Part shown: positions 1 to 8,600 of the stretch, in pieces
Layout: every line of letters begins with the position of its first letter
How positions within the stretch are numbered: position 1 is the first letter of the stretch
Origin: JAAYAY01 sp964429355
Lineage (GTDB): Bacteria; Planctomycetota; Planctomycetia; Pirellulales; Thermoguttaceae
Direction of reading: 5' to 3'
Assembly (NCBI GenBank): GCA_964429355.1
Contig: CAYSCH010000275.1
Location: 1 to 13,219, forward strand
Length of the DNA: 13,219 nt
Made by a program: the position numbers and the translations under genes
The notes under the pieces: model-generated
Database searches by the model: none
What the model saw: only the letters and a program-made list of their open reading frames with translations
Told to the model about the DNA's origin: nothing

Positions 1-606
1 CTGGAAGCCATGGACGACACCGCGGTGACCGTGTCCACAGAGACGTTCGACCTTCCACAGCCTTACTTCGTGGTCGCCACGCAGAATCCCGTCGAAGCGG
101 AGGGGACTTTTCCGTTGCCGGAAGCGCAACTGGACCGCTTCCTCCTGAAACTCACCATGCAGCGGCCGAACCTCGAAGAAATGGAGGCGATTCTCGACCG
201 CACAACCGAGGCGGAAGCCGTCGTCGTCCAGCCGGTCGTAGACGGCCCGCGGATTCTGGAAATGGGAGAGTTGGTGCGGCACGTCGAGATCGGGGCTGAT
301 TTGCGGCGCAAGGCAATCCGGCTGGTGGCTGCGACCGATCCGAGTGATCCGGCGGCCCCCGAAGCGATCCGGCGCTATGTTGCCCATGGAGCCGGACCCC
401 GCGGAGCCCAGGCCCTCATTCTGACGGCGAAGACCAGGGCCCTGGTGGCGGGTCGGAGTGAGGTGGCGGCGGCCGACATCCGAGGAGTGTGCGCCATGAC
501 CCTGCGGCACCGCATCGTCTTGAATTTCGACGGCGAGGCCGAACGTGTTTCGCCTGAGGGGCTGCTGGAGACGATCGTTTCGCAGACAGCCGGGATCGGC
601 GGGTGA
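1..606 (+). CDS. MoxR-family AAA+ ATPase, 3' part (5' end outside window)
   Basis: The reading frame is open from the first base, so the ATG at position 10 is internal and the gene begins upstream. What remains (about 201 residues) is the C-terminal half of a MoxR ATPase. The stretch FVVATQNPVEAEGTFPLPEA followed by QLDRF is the sensor-1 and arginine-finger region of the family, and GPRGAQAL (about residues 130-137 of the visible part) is the sensor-2 helix. The Walker A and B motifs lie outside the window. MoxR proteins are cytoplasmic ATPases that act as chaperone-like partners of vWA proteins; the next three genes encode such candidates on the same strand, so this is probably the motor of that set. 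It ends with TGA at 604-606. About 100 bp separate it from the most plausible start of the next gene. Identification is firm; the substrate is unknown. Confidence 0.95.
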   Translation: MEAMDDTAVTVSTETFDLPQPYFVVATQNPVEAEGTFPLPEAQLDRFLLKLTMQRPNLEEMEAILDRTTEAEAVVVQPVVDGPRILEMGELVRHVEIGADLRRKAIRLVAATDPSDPAAPEAIRRYVAHGAGPRGAQALILTAKTRALVAGRSEVAAADIRGVCAMTLRHRIVLNFDGEAERVSPEGLLETIVSQTAGIGG

Positions 607-612
607 ACTTCT

Positions 613-627
613 GATTGTCGGACAATC
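613..627. promoter_or_regulatory. 15-bp perfect dyad in the moxR-DUF58 gap
   Basis: GATTGTC and GACAATC form a perfect 7-bp inverted repeat around one central G, starting 7 bases after the MoxR stop. The surrounding 607-710 stretch is more AT-rich than the genes beside it and includes AAGATTAGATT. It could be an operator or a small internal control element for DUF58 and the genes after it. The stem is too short and lacks the T-run of a classical terminator. Only the symmetry is directly seen; the role is a guess. Confidence 0.3.
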
Positions 628-710
628 TGACAGTAAGATTAGATTTGAGAGTGGAATTGGGGTTCTGTCATGATTGCTTGCGGCCAGAAGTTGGAAACGG
701 TTTGATCGCG

Positions 711-1592
711 ATGGATGGGCCGATGCCACCAGAGAGTCTGACCGATCTTGAAGCAGTGGCTGTGGCTGCGAGAGCATGCCGAGGTGGGATCCTCCAGGAG
801 CCGGCGTCGAAGTTGCCCATGGGTGGAACCGAGCTTATCGGCTACCGCGACTACTCTCCGGGAGACGACCACCGCCATGTGGACTGGAACGTGTGCGCCC
901 GTCACGACGAGTTGCGGGTCCGGCTTTTCGGCGGACGACGAGACTGCCATGTGCGGATTCTGCTCGATCATTCCGCCAGCATGGGACTTGGCATGCCCCT
1001 TCCGCGTTTCGAGGCCGCGCGGCGCATCGCCTCGGCCGTCGGCTACCTGGCCCTCGATCAGCAGTCCCAGGTGACCGTCTATCCGTTCTCCAACCGGTTG
1101 GATCGCCCCATGGGCCCGTGGCGCGGAAAGTCGCGAGCGGGCGCCCTCTTGCGGCAACTCGCCACCTTGCCGCCGCCCGAGGGTGCGACGGATTTTCGGC
1201 CGGTTGTGGAGACCTTCGTGCGTCTGGAGCCGGCTGCCGGTCCGGTCGTGATTGTGAGTGATCTGTGCGGCTGCCGGTCATTCCAAACGGGAATGGACAT
1301 CCTGCGTCTTGCCGGTCACGGGCTGCGGGTGATTCATCTGGTCGATGTCGATGAGCACACCGCCGTGACCCCCGGCGATATCGAGCTGGTCGATGCGGAA
1401 AGCGGGATGATATGGCAGGTTACACTCCGCCATTCGCACCTCGAGCGTTACCGCGAGCTGGCCAGGGAGGATCGCGACCGCCCGCGGCGTTACTGCAGGA
1501 AGTACCGCGTGCCCTACGTTTTGACGGGAATCGCCGGTCCAAGTCGAACGGAACTGGGCAGAATCATTGCTATGAGAACACCCGCCCCGTGA
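711..1592 (+). CDS. DUF58 domain protein with vWA-type MIDAS
   Basis: A 293-residue soluble protein. YRDYSPGDDHRHVDW (residues 45-59) followed by ARHDELRVRLF is the hallmark DUF58 motif. A vWA metal site can be followed through the protein: DHSAS at 86-90, T160 in GATDF and D184 in VSD, so a complete MIDAS seems present. There are no membrane segments, as in the short DUF58 form that sits beside MoxR. Start choice: the frame stays open back to a TTG at 615, but that codon lies inside the 613-627 dyad and the added 32 residues look unlike the family; ATG 711 or ATG 723 fits better. Neither has a strong ribosome binding site. The stop TGA overlaps the GTG start of the next gene, suggesting translational coupling. 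Expected role: MIDAS-dependent adaptor of the MoxR ATPase; its client is unknown. Confidence 0.9.
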   Translation: MDGPMPPESLTDLEAVAVAARACRGGILQEPASKLPMGGTELIGYRDYSPGDDHRHVDWNVCARHDELRVRLFGGRRDCHVRILLDHSASMGLGMPLPRFEAARRIASAVGYLALDQQSQVTVYPFSNRLDRPMGPWRGKSRAGALLRQLATLPPPEGATDFRPVVETFVRLEPAAGPVVIVSDLCGCRSFQTGMDILRLAGHGLRVIHLVDVDEHTAVTPGDIELVDAESGMIWQVTLRHSHLERYRELAREDRDRPRRYCRKYRVPYVLTGIAGPSRTELGRIIAMRTPAP

Positions 1593-2722
1593 TAAGTCCA
1601 GCCCTCATTCTGATGCGGCCATCGGCTCTGTTCTGGGCTCTCGCAGCCGGGGCGGTGGCTGTGTTCTATGTGCGGACGATTCGTCCGCCGCGGGTGGTGA
1701 TATCGCGTCCCTATCTCTGGCAGGAAGTCCTTGGCGAACCTCGCCCGTCAGCCTCCGCCTGGCGCCGTCGCCGCGTCGTGTCTGCGGCAACCCACATAGC
1801 TATTATGGTGTTGCTGGCCCTGGCGGCGGCCGATCCGTGCCTGCGACCGCCGAAAACGCTGGTGTTCGTGGTCGACAATTCGCGGAGCATGGAGGCCGTC
1901 GATGGGAGCAGCAGCCGGCTTGCCCGAGCGCAAGAGCTCCTGGCAAAAACTCTCGAAGCGATCGGGCCTCGCCAGTACGCGGCGATCGTCACTACGGCCG
2001 GTGAGCCGGTTGTTGTCGCTTCCGCCGGGCAAGATCTTCGGCACCTGGCCGACAGGATCCAGCGGCTTCAAGCCGTGGATCTGCCTTCCCGAGTCTCTGA
2101 AGCGGTCGAGTTGGCCAGAGGCCTGGCAGCCCGCGGCACAGAACCGGAGATTCATGTCTTCAGCGACGGTTGTTTCGCGAAAGTCGGTCAGGCCGACCTG
2201 GGGCCCGACGTTGTGATCCATCCCCTGGGAAGCCGGGTGGGGAATGCAGCCATCACTCACGTGGCCGTACGCCGCTACCCACACGACGCACGGCGTTTTC
2301 AGTTGATCGTAGAGGTAACGAATCGGAGCGAGGCGGCCCTGGCCGCGCCTCTCCGAGTGTTGCTCTCCGACAATCCGATTCACGAGGTGGAATGTCGGGC
2401 AGACGCCGGTTCGAAGGCCACAATCATCGCCGACCTGGAATCGGAGTCGGCCGGCCCCATCGAGGCAACGCTCCAGTGGGAGGATGCCTTGCCCAAAGAT
2501 AATCGTCTGGCAACAACATTGCCCGACGCGCCGAAAAGCGACCAGTTGGCAACCGCCGCCTGGCCGGAGGCCCGGTTCGCCACCCACGACGCCTGTCAGA
2601 CGCTCAGTCCGCAGTCGTGGTGCGGGGAGCCGCCGGGGCCCAGGGTATCTGGCGTAGTGCCACTTTGGCGGTGGTTGGTGCTGGCGGCAGTGGCGGTTCT
2701 GGCCGTGGAATGGGCACTGTAG
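1589..2722 (+). CDS. BatA-like membrane protein with vWA domain
   Basis: About 377 residues from GTG 1589, whose codon overlaps the DUF58 stop as GTGA; ATG 1613, eight codons later, is the alternative. Two N-terminal hydrophobic segments (about residues 5-25 and 68-87) are followed by a vWA domain with DNSRS at 96-100 and SDG with D193; the middle MIDAS threonine is not obvious and may be a serine. A region of beta-rich sequence follows (about 215-320), then a C-terminal membrane helix WLVLAAVAVLAVEWAL. This is the arrangement of Bacteroides-aerotolerance (BatA-like) proteins, with the vWA domain held between membrane anchors. The N-terminal half of the membrane layout is clear; which face the vWA domain occupies is inferred. 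The next gene starts 48 bp downstream, so the four genes probably form one operon. Open frame upstream of 1589 to 1412 overlaps DUF58 and is not the start. Confidence 0.85.
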   Translation: MISPALILMRPSALFWALAAGAVAVFYVRTIRPPRVVISRPYLWQEVLGEPRPSASAWRRRRVVSAATHIAIMVLLALAAADPCLRPPKTLVFVVDNSRSMEAVDGSSSRLARAQELLAKTLEAIGPRQYAAIVTTAGEPVVVASAGQDLRHLADRIQRLQAVDLPSRVSEAVELARGLAARGTEPEIHVFSDGCFAKVGQADLGPDVVIHPLGSRVGNAAITHVAVRRYPHDARRFQLIVEVTNRSEAALAAPLRVLLSDNPIHEVECRADAGSKATIIADLESESAGPIEATLQWEDALPKDNRLATTLPDAPKSDQLATAAWPEARFATHDACQTLSPQSWCGEPPGPRVSGVVPLWRWLVLAAVAVLAVEWAL

Positions 2723-2770
2723 CATCGGCGATGGACCGAGTAGGGAAGGAACCGGAATTCGAAACGCACG

Positions 2771-5299
2771 ATGAGTGAGCTGTACCGAAATACCCGACTG
2801 CTGTCGCCCATGTGGCTCGTGGCTCTACTGCTCTTGCCGCTGGTTGTGGTCGCGGTGCGCGGAAGCCTGGCACGCCAGTCGGGGTGGACGCGGATCGCGA
2901 CCCTCGCGCTGCGTCTGCTCGCCCTCACCCTCTTGATTGGGGCGGTCTGTTCTCCGGTCGTGGTTCGTCCCGGCAAGGCTCCCTGGGTGGCGATCCTCGT
3001 CGACCGCAGCGCAAGTGTTGGCGCCGAAGGTGCGGCTGCGGCCGAGGCGTTCGTCAACAAGGTGGTTGCCCAGACCGCTCCGGACCGGGTCGTGGTTCTC
3101 CCCTTTGCTGCAACCGGCGGCAGACCTGCGGAAGGGAAATGGCCCGAGCCAACCGGAATCGATCCGTTGGCAGCCGATCTGGCCGCAGCCCTCGCCGGCG
3201 TGCCGTCGATCGCCAGGCCGGCCGGGCCAGCCCGGATTGTTCTCCTCAGCGACGGAAATGCCACGCTGCCAGAAAACGCCATTTCCTGGGCCGCCTCCCT
3301 CGAGACGCCCGTGGATACGGTCCCCCCGGCAGTCCAGGCCGGCGACGACCTGTGGATCCAGTCCATCGCGTCGCCATCGGAAGTGCGGCCCGGCGATCTC
3401 GTTGGCATCGAGGTCCTGGTGGCATCGAACCATGCCGGTCAGGCCGTCGTTCGCGTTACCGGCAAGGATGGGGAAGTCGGCCGCAAGGAAATCAATCTGG
3501 CCCAAGGGCTCGCCACCGTATCCTTCCAGTTGGAGTTGGGGCCGGGCCCACGCGACCTTTATCGCGTCGAAGTTGAGTCAGGCCATGATCGGGAGGAGGC
3601 CAACAACTGGGCGGAGGTTGCGGTCTGGCACGGGCCTGCCGGCCGAGTGCTGTTGGTCGGCCGCGAGACGAACCGTTTCTCGCAGTTGGCACAGACCTTG
3701 GGGCGAGAACAATTGGAGGTGGAAGCCATCCCGGCCGATCGGTTTCCGCAAGACGTGGACCAACTATCACAATACGACCTGATAGTGCTGGCGGACGTGC
3801 CGGCAGGAGTCTTTGCCCCCGGCCAATTGGATGCGATCGAGACCTGCACCCGGGAGCGGGCCGGTGGGCTCGTTGTTTTCGGGGGACAGGATTCACTCAC
3901 GGCCGGCAACTATCGGGGAACGGCATTGGAGCGGATCTTGCCGGTCACGTGCGAGTTCGACGCTCATGCCACACGGCCTTCCCTCGCCCTGGTATTGGCC
4001 ATCGACCAGTCCGGATCGATGGAAGATGGCGACGCGATTGGGCTGGCCAAGACGGCCCTGCGACAGACGGTGCAGTTGCTCGACGCCCAGGACCAACTCG
4101 GAGTGATCGCCTTTCAGGATACGACCCAATGGATCGTGCCGCTTCAGCCCTGCGATGACCGAGAGCGCGTGTTCCGCGAGATCGAGACGCTCGTGGCGGG
4201 CGGCGGCACGAATATGCATCCCGCGATCGCCAAGGCCCACCTGGCATTGCGTGAAGCCTACGCGGATCTGAAGCACATCATCGTCCTCACCGACGGGATC
4301 TCGTACCCCGGCGATTTCGACAGTCTGGCAGCCGACGTTGCCGCGTCGGACATCACGATTTCGACCGTGGGCGTGGGCTCGGAAGCGGCCGAGCCACTCC
4401 TCCGATCGATCGCCGAACTGGGAGGTGGCAACTACCACCACTGTACCAGCGCAGCCGAAGTCCCCGAGATCTTCGTCAGGGAAGCGGCGAAGGCAGCGCG
4501 GATGGGAATTCGGGAGGAGCCCCTCCCGGTCCAGGTCACTCCGGTGCTCGCATCGATCGTCCCCGAGGAGAAACCGCCTACCTTGCTGGGCTACGTCCAG
4601 ACAAGGGCCAGGCCGGGCGTCCAGGTCGGCATGACACTCCAGGGCGGCGATCCCCTGATTGCCTGGTGGCAGTATGGACACGGGCGGACCGCCGTGTTCA
4701 CCTCCGATCTGCAGGGGGCCTGGACTCGTCCCTGGCAAACCTGGCCGGGCCTGGAAGCGGTGTGGATCGCATTGGCCAGACAGACAATTCGGCCTGCCGG
4801 CAGCCATGGCTACCGCCTGACCGCGAAGCGAGACGGCAACGTGGCCCTGGTCACCTTCGATGCTTTGCCCTGCACCGGCAAATTCGAGAACGACGCCCAG
4901 GTAGCCCTCCACGTGTCCCTCCCCGCCGCTGGGAAGGAGCTAACGACCATGCCGCGCGTTGCACCCGGGCAATACACGGCAAAAGTGGCAACCCCCGAGG
5001 CGGGCATCTACGATTTCCAGGCAACCTGCACCTTGCGGGGCCAGACTGTGTTTTCGGGCCGGTGTTCGGCCTGTCCGGCCTGCCCTGCCGAATCGATACC
5101 CCGCCCGGCAAACGAACCGCTCTTGCGAGAGATGGCTGCGGCAACCGGTGGGCGGTTCCATCCGTCGGCCGAAGACGTGGTTGCCTCCTTGGGGCCGCCA
5201 CCGACAGAGACGTACCCTCTGAGTCATCTTCTGGTTCTGGCGGCCCTGGTGGCCTTGCTCGCGGAGCTATCAATTCGCAGGCTGTTGGGTACCCCGTAG
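2771..5299 (+). CDS. Membrane protein with two vWA regions and a glutamine-amidotransferase-like fold
   Basis: An 842-residue protein. Two N-terminal membrane helices (about 13-30 and 43-63) are followed by a first vWA-like region (DRSAS at 78-82, LLSDGNA later), a beta-sandwich region, a class-I-GATase-like Rossmann region (about 293-390, VLLVGRETNRF to GGLVVFGGQDS), and a second vWA domain with a full MIDAS: DQSGS at 412-416, T480, D508 in LTDG. Then comes the typical GDPLIAWWQYGHGRTAVFTSD stretch and a C-terminal helix (about 815-835). The GATase-like part has no evident nucleophile Cys, as is usual in this family, so it is likely structural. A small cysteine cluster, CSACPAC, occurs near the C terminus. 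A purine-rich GGGAAGGAA lies about 20 bp before ATG 2771, rather far for a ribosome site. The TAG stop at 5297-5299 lies inside a REP-like repeat, so the native C terminus may have been altered. Probable last gene of the MoxR operon. Confidence 0.88.
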   Translation: MSELYRNTRLLSPMWLVALLLLPLVVVAVRGSLARQSGWTRIATLALRLLALTLLIGAVCSPVVVRPGKAPWVAILVDRSASVGAEGAAAAEAFVNKVVAQTAPDRVVVLPFAATGGRPAEGKWPEPTGIDPLAADLAAALAGVPSIARPAGPARIVLLSDGNATLPENAISWAASLETPVDTVPPAVQAGDDLWIQSIASPSEVRPGDLVGIEVLVASNHAGQAVVRVTGKDGEVGRKEINLAQGLATVSFQLELGPGPRDLYRVEVESGHDREEANNWAEVAVWHGPAGRVLLVGRETNRFSQLAQTLGREQLEVEAIPADRFPQDVDQLSQYDLIVLADVPAGVFAPGQLDAIETCTRERAGGLVVFGGQDSLTAGNYRGTALERILPVTCEFDAHATRPSLALVLAIDQSGSMEDGDAIGLAKTALRQTVQLLDAQDQLGVIAFQDTTQWIVPLQPCDDRERVFREIETLVAGGGTNMHPAIAKAHLALREAYADLKHIIVLTDGISYPGDFDSLAADVAASDITISTVGVGSEAAEPLLRSIAELGGGNYHHCTSAAEVPEIFVREAAKAARMGIREEPLPVQVTPVLASIVPEEKPPTLLGYVQTRARPGVQVGMTLQGGDPLIAWWQYGHGRTAVFTSDLQGAWTRPWQTWPGLEAVWIALARQTIRPAGSHGYRLTAKRDGNVALVTFDALPCTGKFENDAQVALHVSLPAAGKELTTMPRVAPGQYTAKVATPEAGIYDFQATCTLRGQTVFSGRCSACPACPAESIPRPANEPLLREMAAATGGRFHPSAEDVVASLGPPPTETYPLSHLLVLAALVALLAELSIRRLLGTP

Positions 5300-5326
5300 C
5301 TGAAGCCGCCAGGCTTTGGGTAACCC

Positions 5327-5436
5327 ATAGCTGAGGCCGCCCAGGCTTTGGCCCTTCGGCGTAACGTACCGAGTCAAACTTGGGTGGCACGTCCCTGAGG
5401 CACGAAGGGCGTGGTGGGCCCGTGAAACGACGCGAT
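5327..5436. repeat. Long direct repeat, copy 1 (about 110 bp)
   Basis: It consists of one short REP-like unit plus the module running from CCCTTCGGCG through GAGTCAAACTTGGGTGGC and CACGAAGGGCGTGGTG to CGACGCGAT. It matches 5501-5609 at all but a handful of positions, with one extra C in the short unit. CCCTTCG (5352-5358) and CGAAGGG (5403-5409) are inverted repeats inside the module, so a longer hairpin is possible. Confidence 0.85.
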
Positions 5437-5500
5437 TTTCCCGTAGCTGAGGCCCCCCAGGCTTTGGCCCTTCGACCCAACGCACCCGCATCCCTTTCCC

Positions 5501-5609
5501 GTAGCTGAAGCCGCCAGGCTTTGGCCCTTCGACGTACCGTGCCGAGTCAAACTTGGGTGGCACGTCCCTGAGGCACGAAGGGCGTGGTGAGCCCGTGAAA
5601 CGACGCGAT
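5501..5609. repeat. Long direct repeat, copy 2 (about 109 bp)
   Basis: This is the second copy of the composite unit, 174 bp after the first, with the same order: short REP-like unit, CCCTTCG arm, GAGTCAAACTTGGGTGGC core, CGAAGGG arm, CGACGCGAT end. Near-identity of the two copies suggests recent duplication or ongoing gene conversion. The isolated short unit at 5443-5467 lies between the two copies. Confidence 0.85.
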
Positions 5610-5620
5610 ACCCAATGCGA

Positions 5621-8600
5621 TCACTCGCTACCTGTCGCCGGCAACGCGACCACATCCGTTTCACTTGGTGCCAGCGCGATGGAGGTCTGAATGGGGTAAT
5701 AGCATGTGCAGCCGGCACTCGCCTCCGGGATCAGTACCAGGCCGCCGGCCGGCAGGATGTTGATCCAGCACCCGGGACGGGTGACGCTGGTCAGCGGCAG
5801 ATACTCTCCGGACTGGATCGAAAACATCCGCGGCGTGACAAAGCGGCTGAAGATGCAGGAGGCGGAGGCCGACAGGGTCCCGCATTTGTCGCTCTTCTGC
5901 CATTTCCAGCCCCCGTGGGGCTCGCCCGTGCGGAGATCGCAGGCAAAGCCCGTGTTGTAGACCACCCCGCCCACGATCGCCGAGTGCTGGACCTGCTCGC
6001 CGTGGGGACCTTCGAGGATGTGGTCGGGAACGGGCGTTTGCGTCGAGTTCCAGAGCGGTTTTCCGCCCCCGGCGTCAAACGCCCAGAGGTCGTAGCGCAC
6101 TCGGGGCTTGTCGCTCCCCTCAATCTTCACGTTTCTTGTGCCCGTGATCAGGAGCGTCTCCTCGGCATGGCTCATGAACACCATGTGCTCGAGCTGCGCG
6201 AGATCGACCGGCGTCTGCCAGACGGGCTGGCCCGTTCGAAGATCCAGGGCAACGATCCGGGCGCCCTGGTCGAAGAGCGCATCCAGCTTGATGCGCCCGT
6301 CAGCGACCGCGAACGTCTCCGGGTTGCCGCTCTCCACGAAATACAGGCGGCCGCCGCCGGCCGCAAGCGTGGGATTGACGATCACACCGCTCTCCGGCCG
6401 GTAGGTCCAGGCCCTCTTGCCGCCGGCCAGGTCCTCGGCGAACAGGGCATCGCTGGTTACCAGGGGCTGGTTGTCGCGCCAGATGAGCGTCTGAGTGTCG
6501 ACATCCTGGATTCGCCAGTTGGCACCGGGTTTGGTGGTGGAACCGAGGAGCAGTCCGTCAAGGGTGGCCACGTAGCCCCACTCGCCCGTCTTGCCATCCG
6601 ACGTGGGAGCCGACCCCAAGGTCAGGGTTGTGTTGCCCGTTCGGACATCCAGCCCCAGACACTTGTCGGCCGAGGCAACGTAGAGGAACTTTTCGTCGAC
6701 CGCCATGGAGCCGCAGTTCTTGAACGCCCCCAGTCGGATCGATTCGGGCAGATCTCGCTCCCACAGAATCGTCCCGTTGTAGGCGTCGACCGCCACAAGG
6801 TAGTTGTCCCCCGTGATGAACATACGGCCGTCTTTGTATAGCGGGGCCATATTCTTCTCGTGGCGATCGACCATGCGCCGCGGGCCCGGCCGGCCAAACC
6901 ACTGGATGTCGACGGGCCCGAACCGCAGCGCGTCGCCGCTGCAGGCGGAGTTCCCCGGATCGGCATAGAAGTGCGTCCACTGGCCCGCGCCCTCCAGGGG
7001 GCCGCGCGAGGCTGTGGCGAGCCATGGCATCGCGGACTGGCTGTCACCGAATGCCAGATTGGGAAACGTCTCGCCCGCCCAAGCCTTCAGCCCGGCTTGC
7101 ACCTCCTGCACATCGCGCTTGGCCGCGATACTCACAGCCAAGGCTCCTCCGTCGGGACGCAGGAGACGCAGTATTTCGTCGGCGGGCGTGGGCGGTTCCT
7201 GACCATCGGAGTCGATCCCGGCGAGGATCAGATCGAAGGTCTTGCCCTGGTAGGGAAGTCTCTGTAGCGGACCGACATGAAACGTAATTCGATCACTCCA
7301 CGATGTGGGGCTTTTTGCCTTGGAGCCACGAAGCTCGGCCGCTTGCTCCTCCTCAGGTAAGACGCAGACAACACTCATCTTCGTACGTCTTAGGATCCCG
7401 GGGACACACATGATGCTCTCCGATCCCAATACCAGGCAGTAACCCGCGTCAGGCAGAGGCCCATGGTACCAGGTGGTATCGCGATCCCAATCCGAAAGAG
7501 CAAATTCTACCGAAGCGGTCTTGTCGGCCTGCAGTGTGACGGCCGCCTCCTTTCCAAAGCAGTAGATCGTTCCGCGATCGGTGCCCGCATAAACACGTTT
7601 TCCCGCCACGCCGAGGGCATAGGCCTTGCCCTCGACCGGGGCCTGCCAGGCCTGCTTGCCCCTTTCTGTGTCGAAGGCCACAACCGTTCCTTCACCCCCG
7701 CAGACCACGTGGTTGCCGGCCAGCACCATGCAGTAGGGAGCCGAGCACGGCACATTCCAGAGCACGGCCGGTTCTTCCGGACCGCGGAGACGGGCGATCC
7801 GTTCGCTATCCGCCGGTGTCTTCTCCTTCTTCCCTTCCAGGCGCAGCAACTCGACATAACGGGCGCGGTGAATGGCCTGCAACCGATCCATGTCGACGAT
7901 ATAGGCCCTGTCCCCCTGGGCCACCAGGCGGATACCCGGGGCGGTGATGATCTTCTCTCGCGTTTCCGTGGCGGTGAACTGGAGGCCTCGTTTTTCGCCG
8001 CCGGCGTGGACCAGCACATCGTCGACAACGAGGGCGTAGGCACCGCCGCCGTCAGGAAAACCCGCCCGTTGCTCCCCGCTGCCGGTGAAGGGGGCCACCT
8101 GCTGACCGTCGCCACGCAGATAGATATGCGGCGCGGCACGTCCGGTAGGAACAAACACGCGGTTGGTGGAGGCAAGCAGGTAGCCCTGGGGGGAGATGTC
8201 AACCTCGTGTTTCCAGACCGGCGTGCCGCTATCGGCCTGCACAGCGCAGAGCCAGGCTCCCTGCGAGGGGAACAGCCCGGCGGTGAAGTAGGCTGTGCCG
8301 GCGTCGACGAGCACTCCGCTGCGGATCGGCCAGAGAGAGATCATCCGCCCATTGCCCGGCAGGCGGCGATCGGGCTCGACGGGGCGATATTTCCAGACGA
8401 GGCTCCCCTTTTCGGCGCTCAGGCAGTAGACGCAGCCATCGTCGGAGCCGAAGTAAACGCGCCCCTCGTGGATCGTGGGGGCCAGGCGGATCGGGCCTTC
8501 CGTGCCGAAGCCCCAGAGGAATTCTCCGGTGGCCGCGTCGAGGCAGCGGAGGGCGTCGTCGGCCGACGAGCCGTAGTAGAGTCGTCCTTCGGCCACAACC

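Larger units (their letters stand above)
5296..5609. repeat. REP-like repeat array between convergent genes
   Basis: The whole interval between two convergent genes is made of repeats. A 24-25 bp unit starting GTAGCTGA and ending AGGCTTTGG occurs four times: 5296-5319, 5327-5351, 5443-5467 and 5501-5524. In the cleanest copies AAGCC-GCCA-GGCTT can form a 5-bp stem with a 4-base loop. Copies 2 and 4 are each followed by a second module of about 85 bp (5352-5436 and 5525-5609). The array starts within the stop codon of the upstream gene and ends 11 bp from the stop of the minus-strand gene. This is typical placement for REP/BIME elements, which can act as two-way terminators or protect mRNA 3' ends. 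The family is not one I can name; a RAYT gene fragment at 10850-10909 makes a RAYT-REP relationship possible. Confidence 0.8.

Noticed and set aside
607..640. Terminator after MoxR
   Set aside because: The 7-bp dyad is short, has a one-base loop and is not followed by a T-run, and the operon continues directly on the same strand.
1412..1588. N-terminal extension of the BatA-like gene
   Set aside because: This part lies fully inside the DUF58 gene in another frame and would place about 60 non-hydrophobic residues before the membrane segment.
3893..4912. Minus-strand open frame (339 codons) inside the vWA gene
   Set aside because: It is a shadow of the 842-residue protein, whose two MIDAS motifs and membrane helices are unmistakable.
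5296..5609. CRISPR array
   Set aside because: The repeats are unevenly spaced (31, 116 and 58 bp between starts) and the spacers themselves repeat, with no cas genes nearby.
5615..6841. Long plus-strand open frame (408 codons)
   Set aside because: It is antisense to the PQQ-propeller gene. Its translation is low in family motifs and rich in frame-shadow patterns, whereas the minus-strand frame has a signal peptide and clear propeller repeats.
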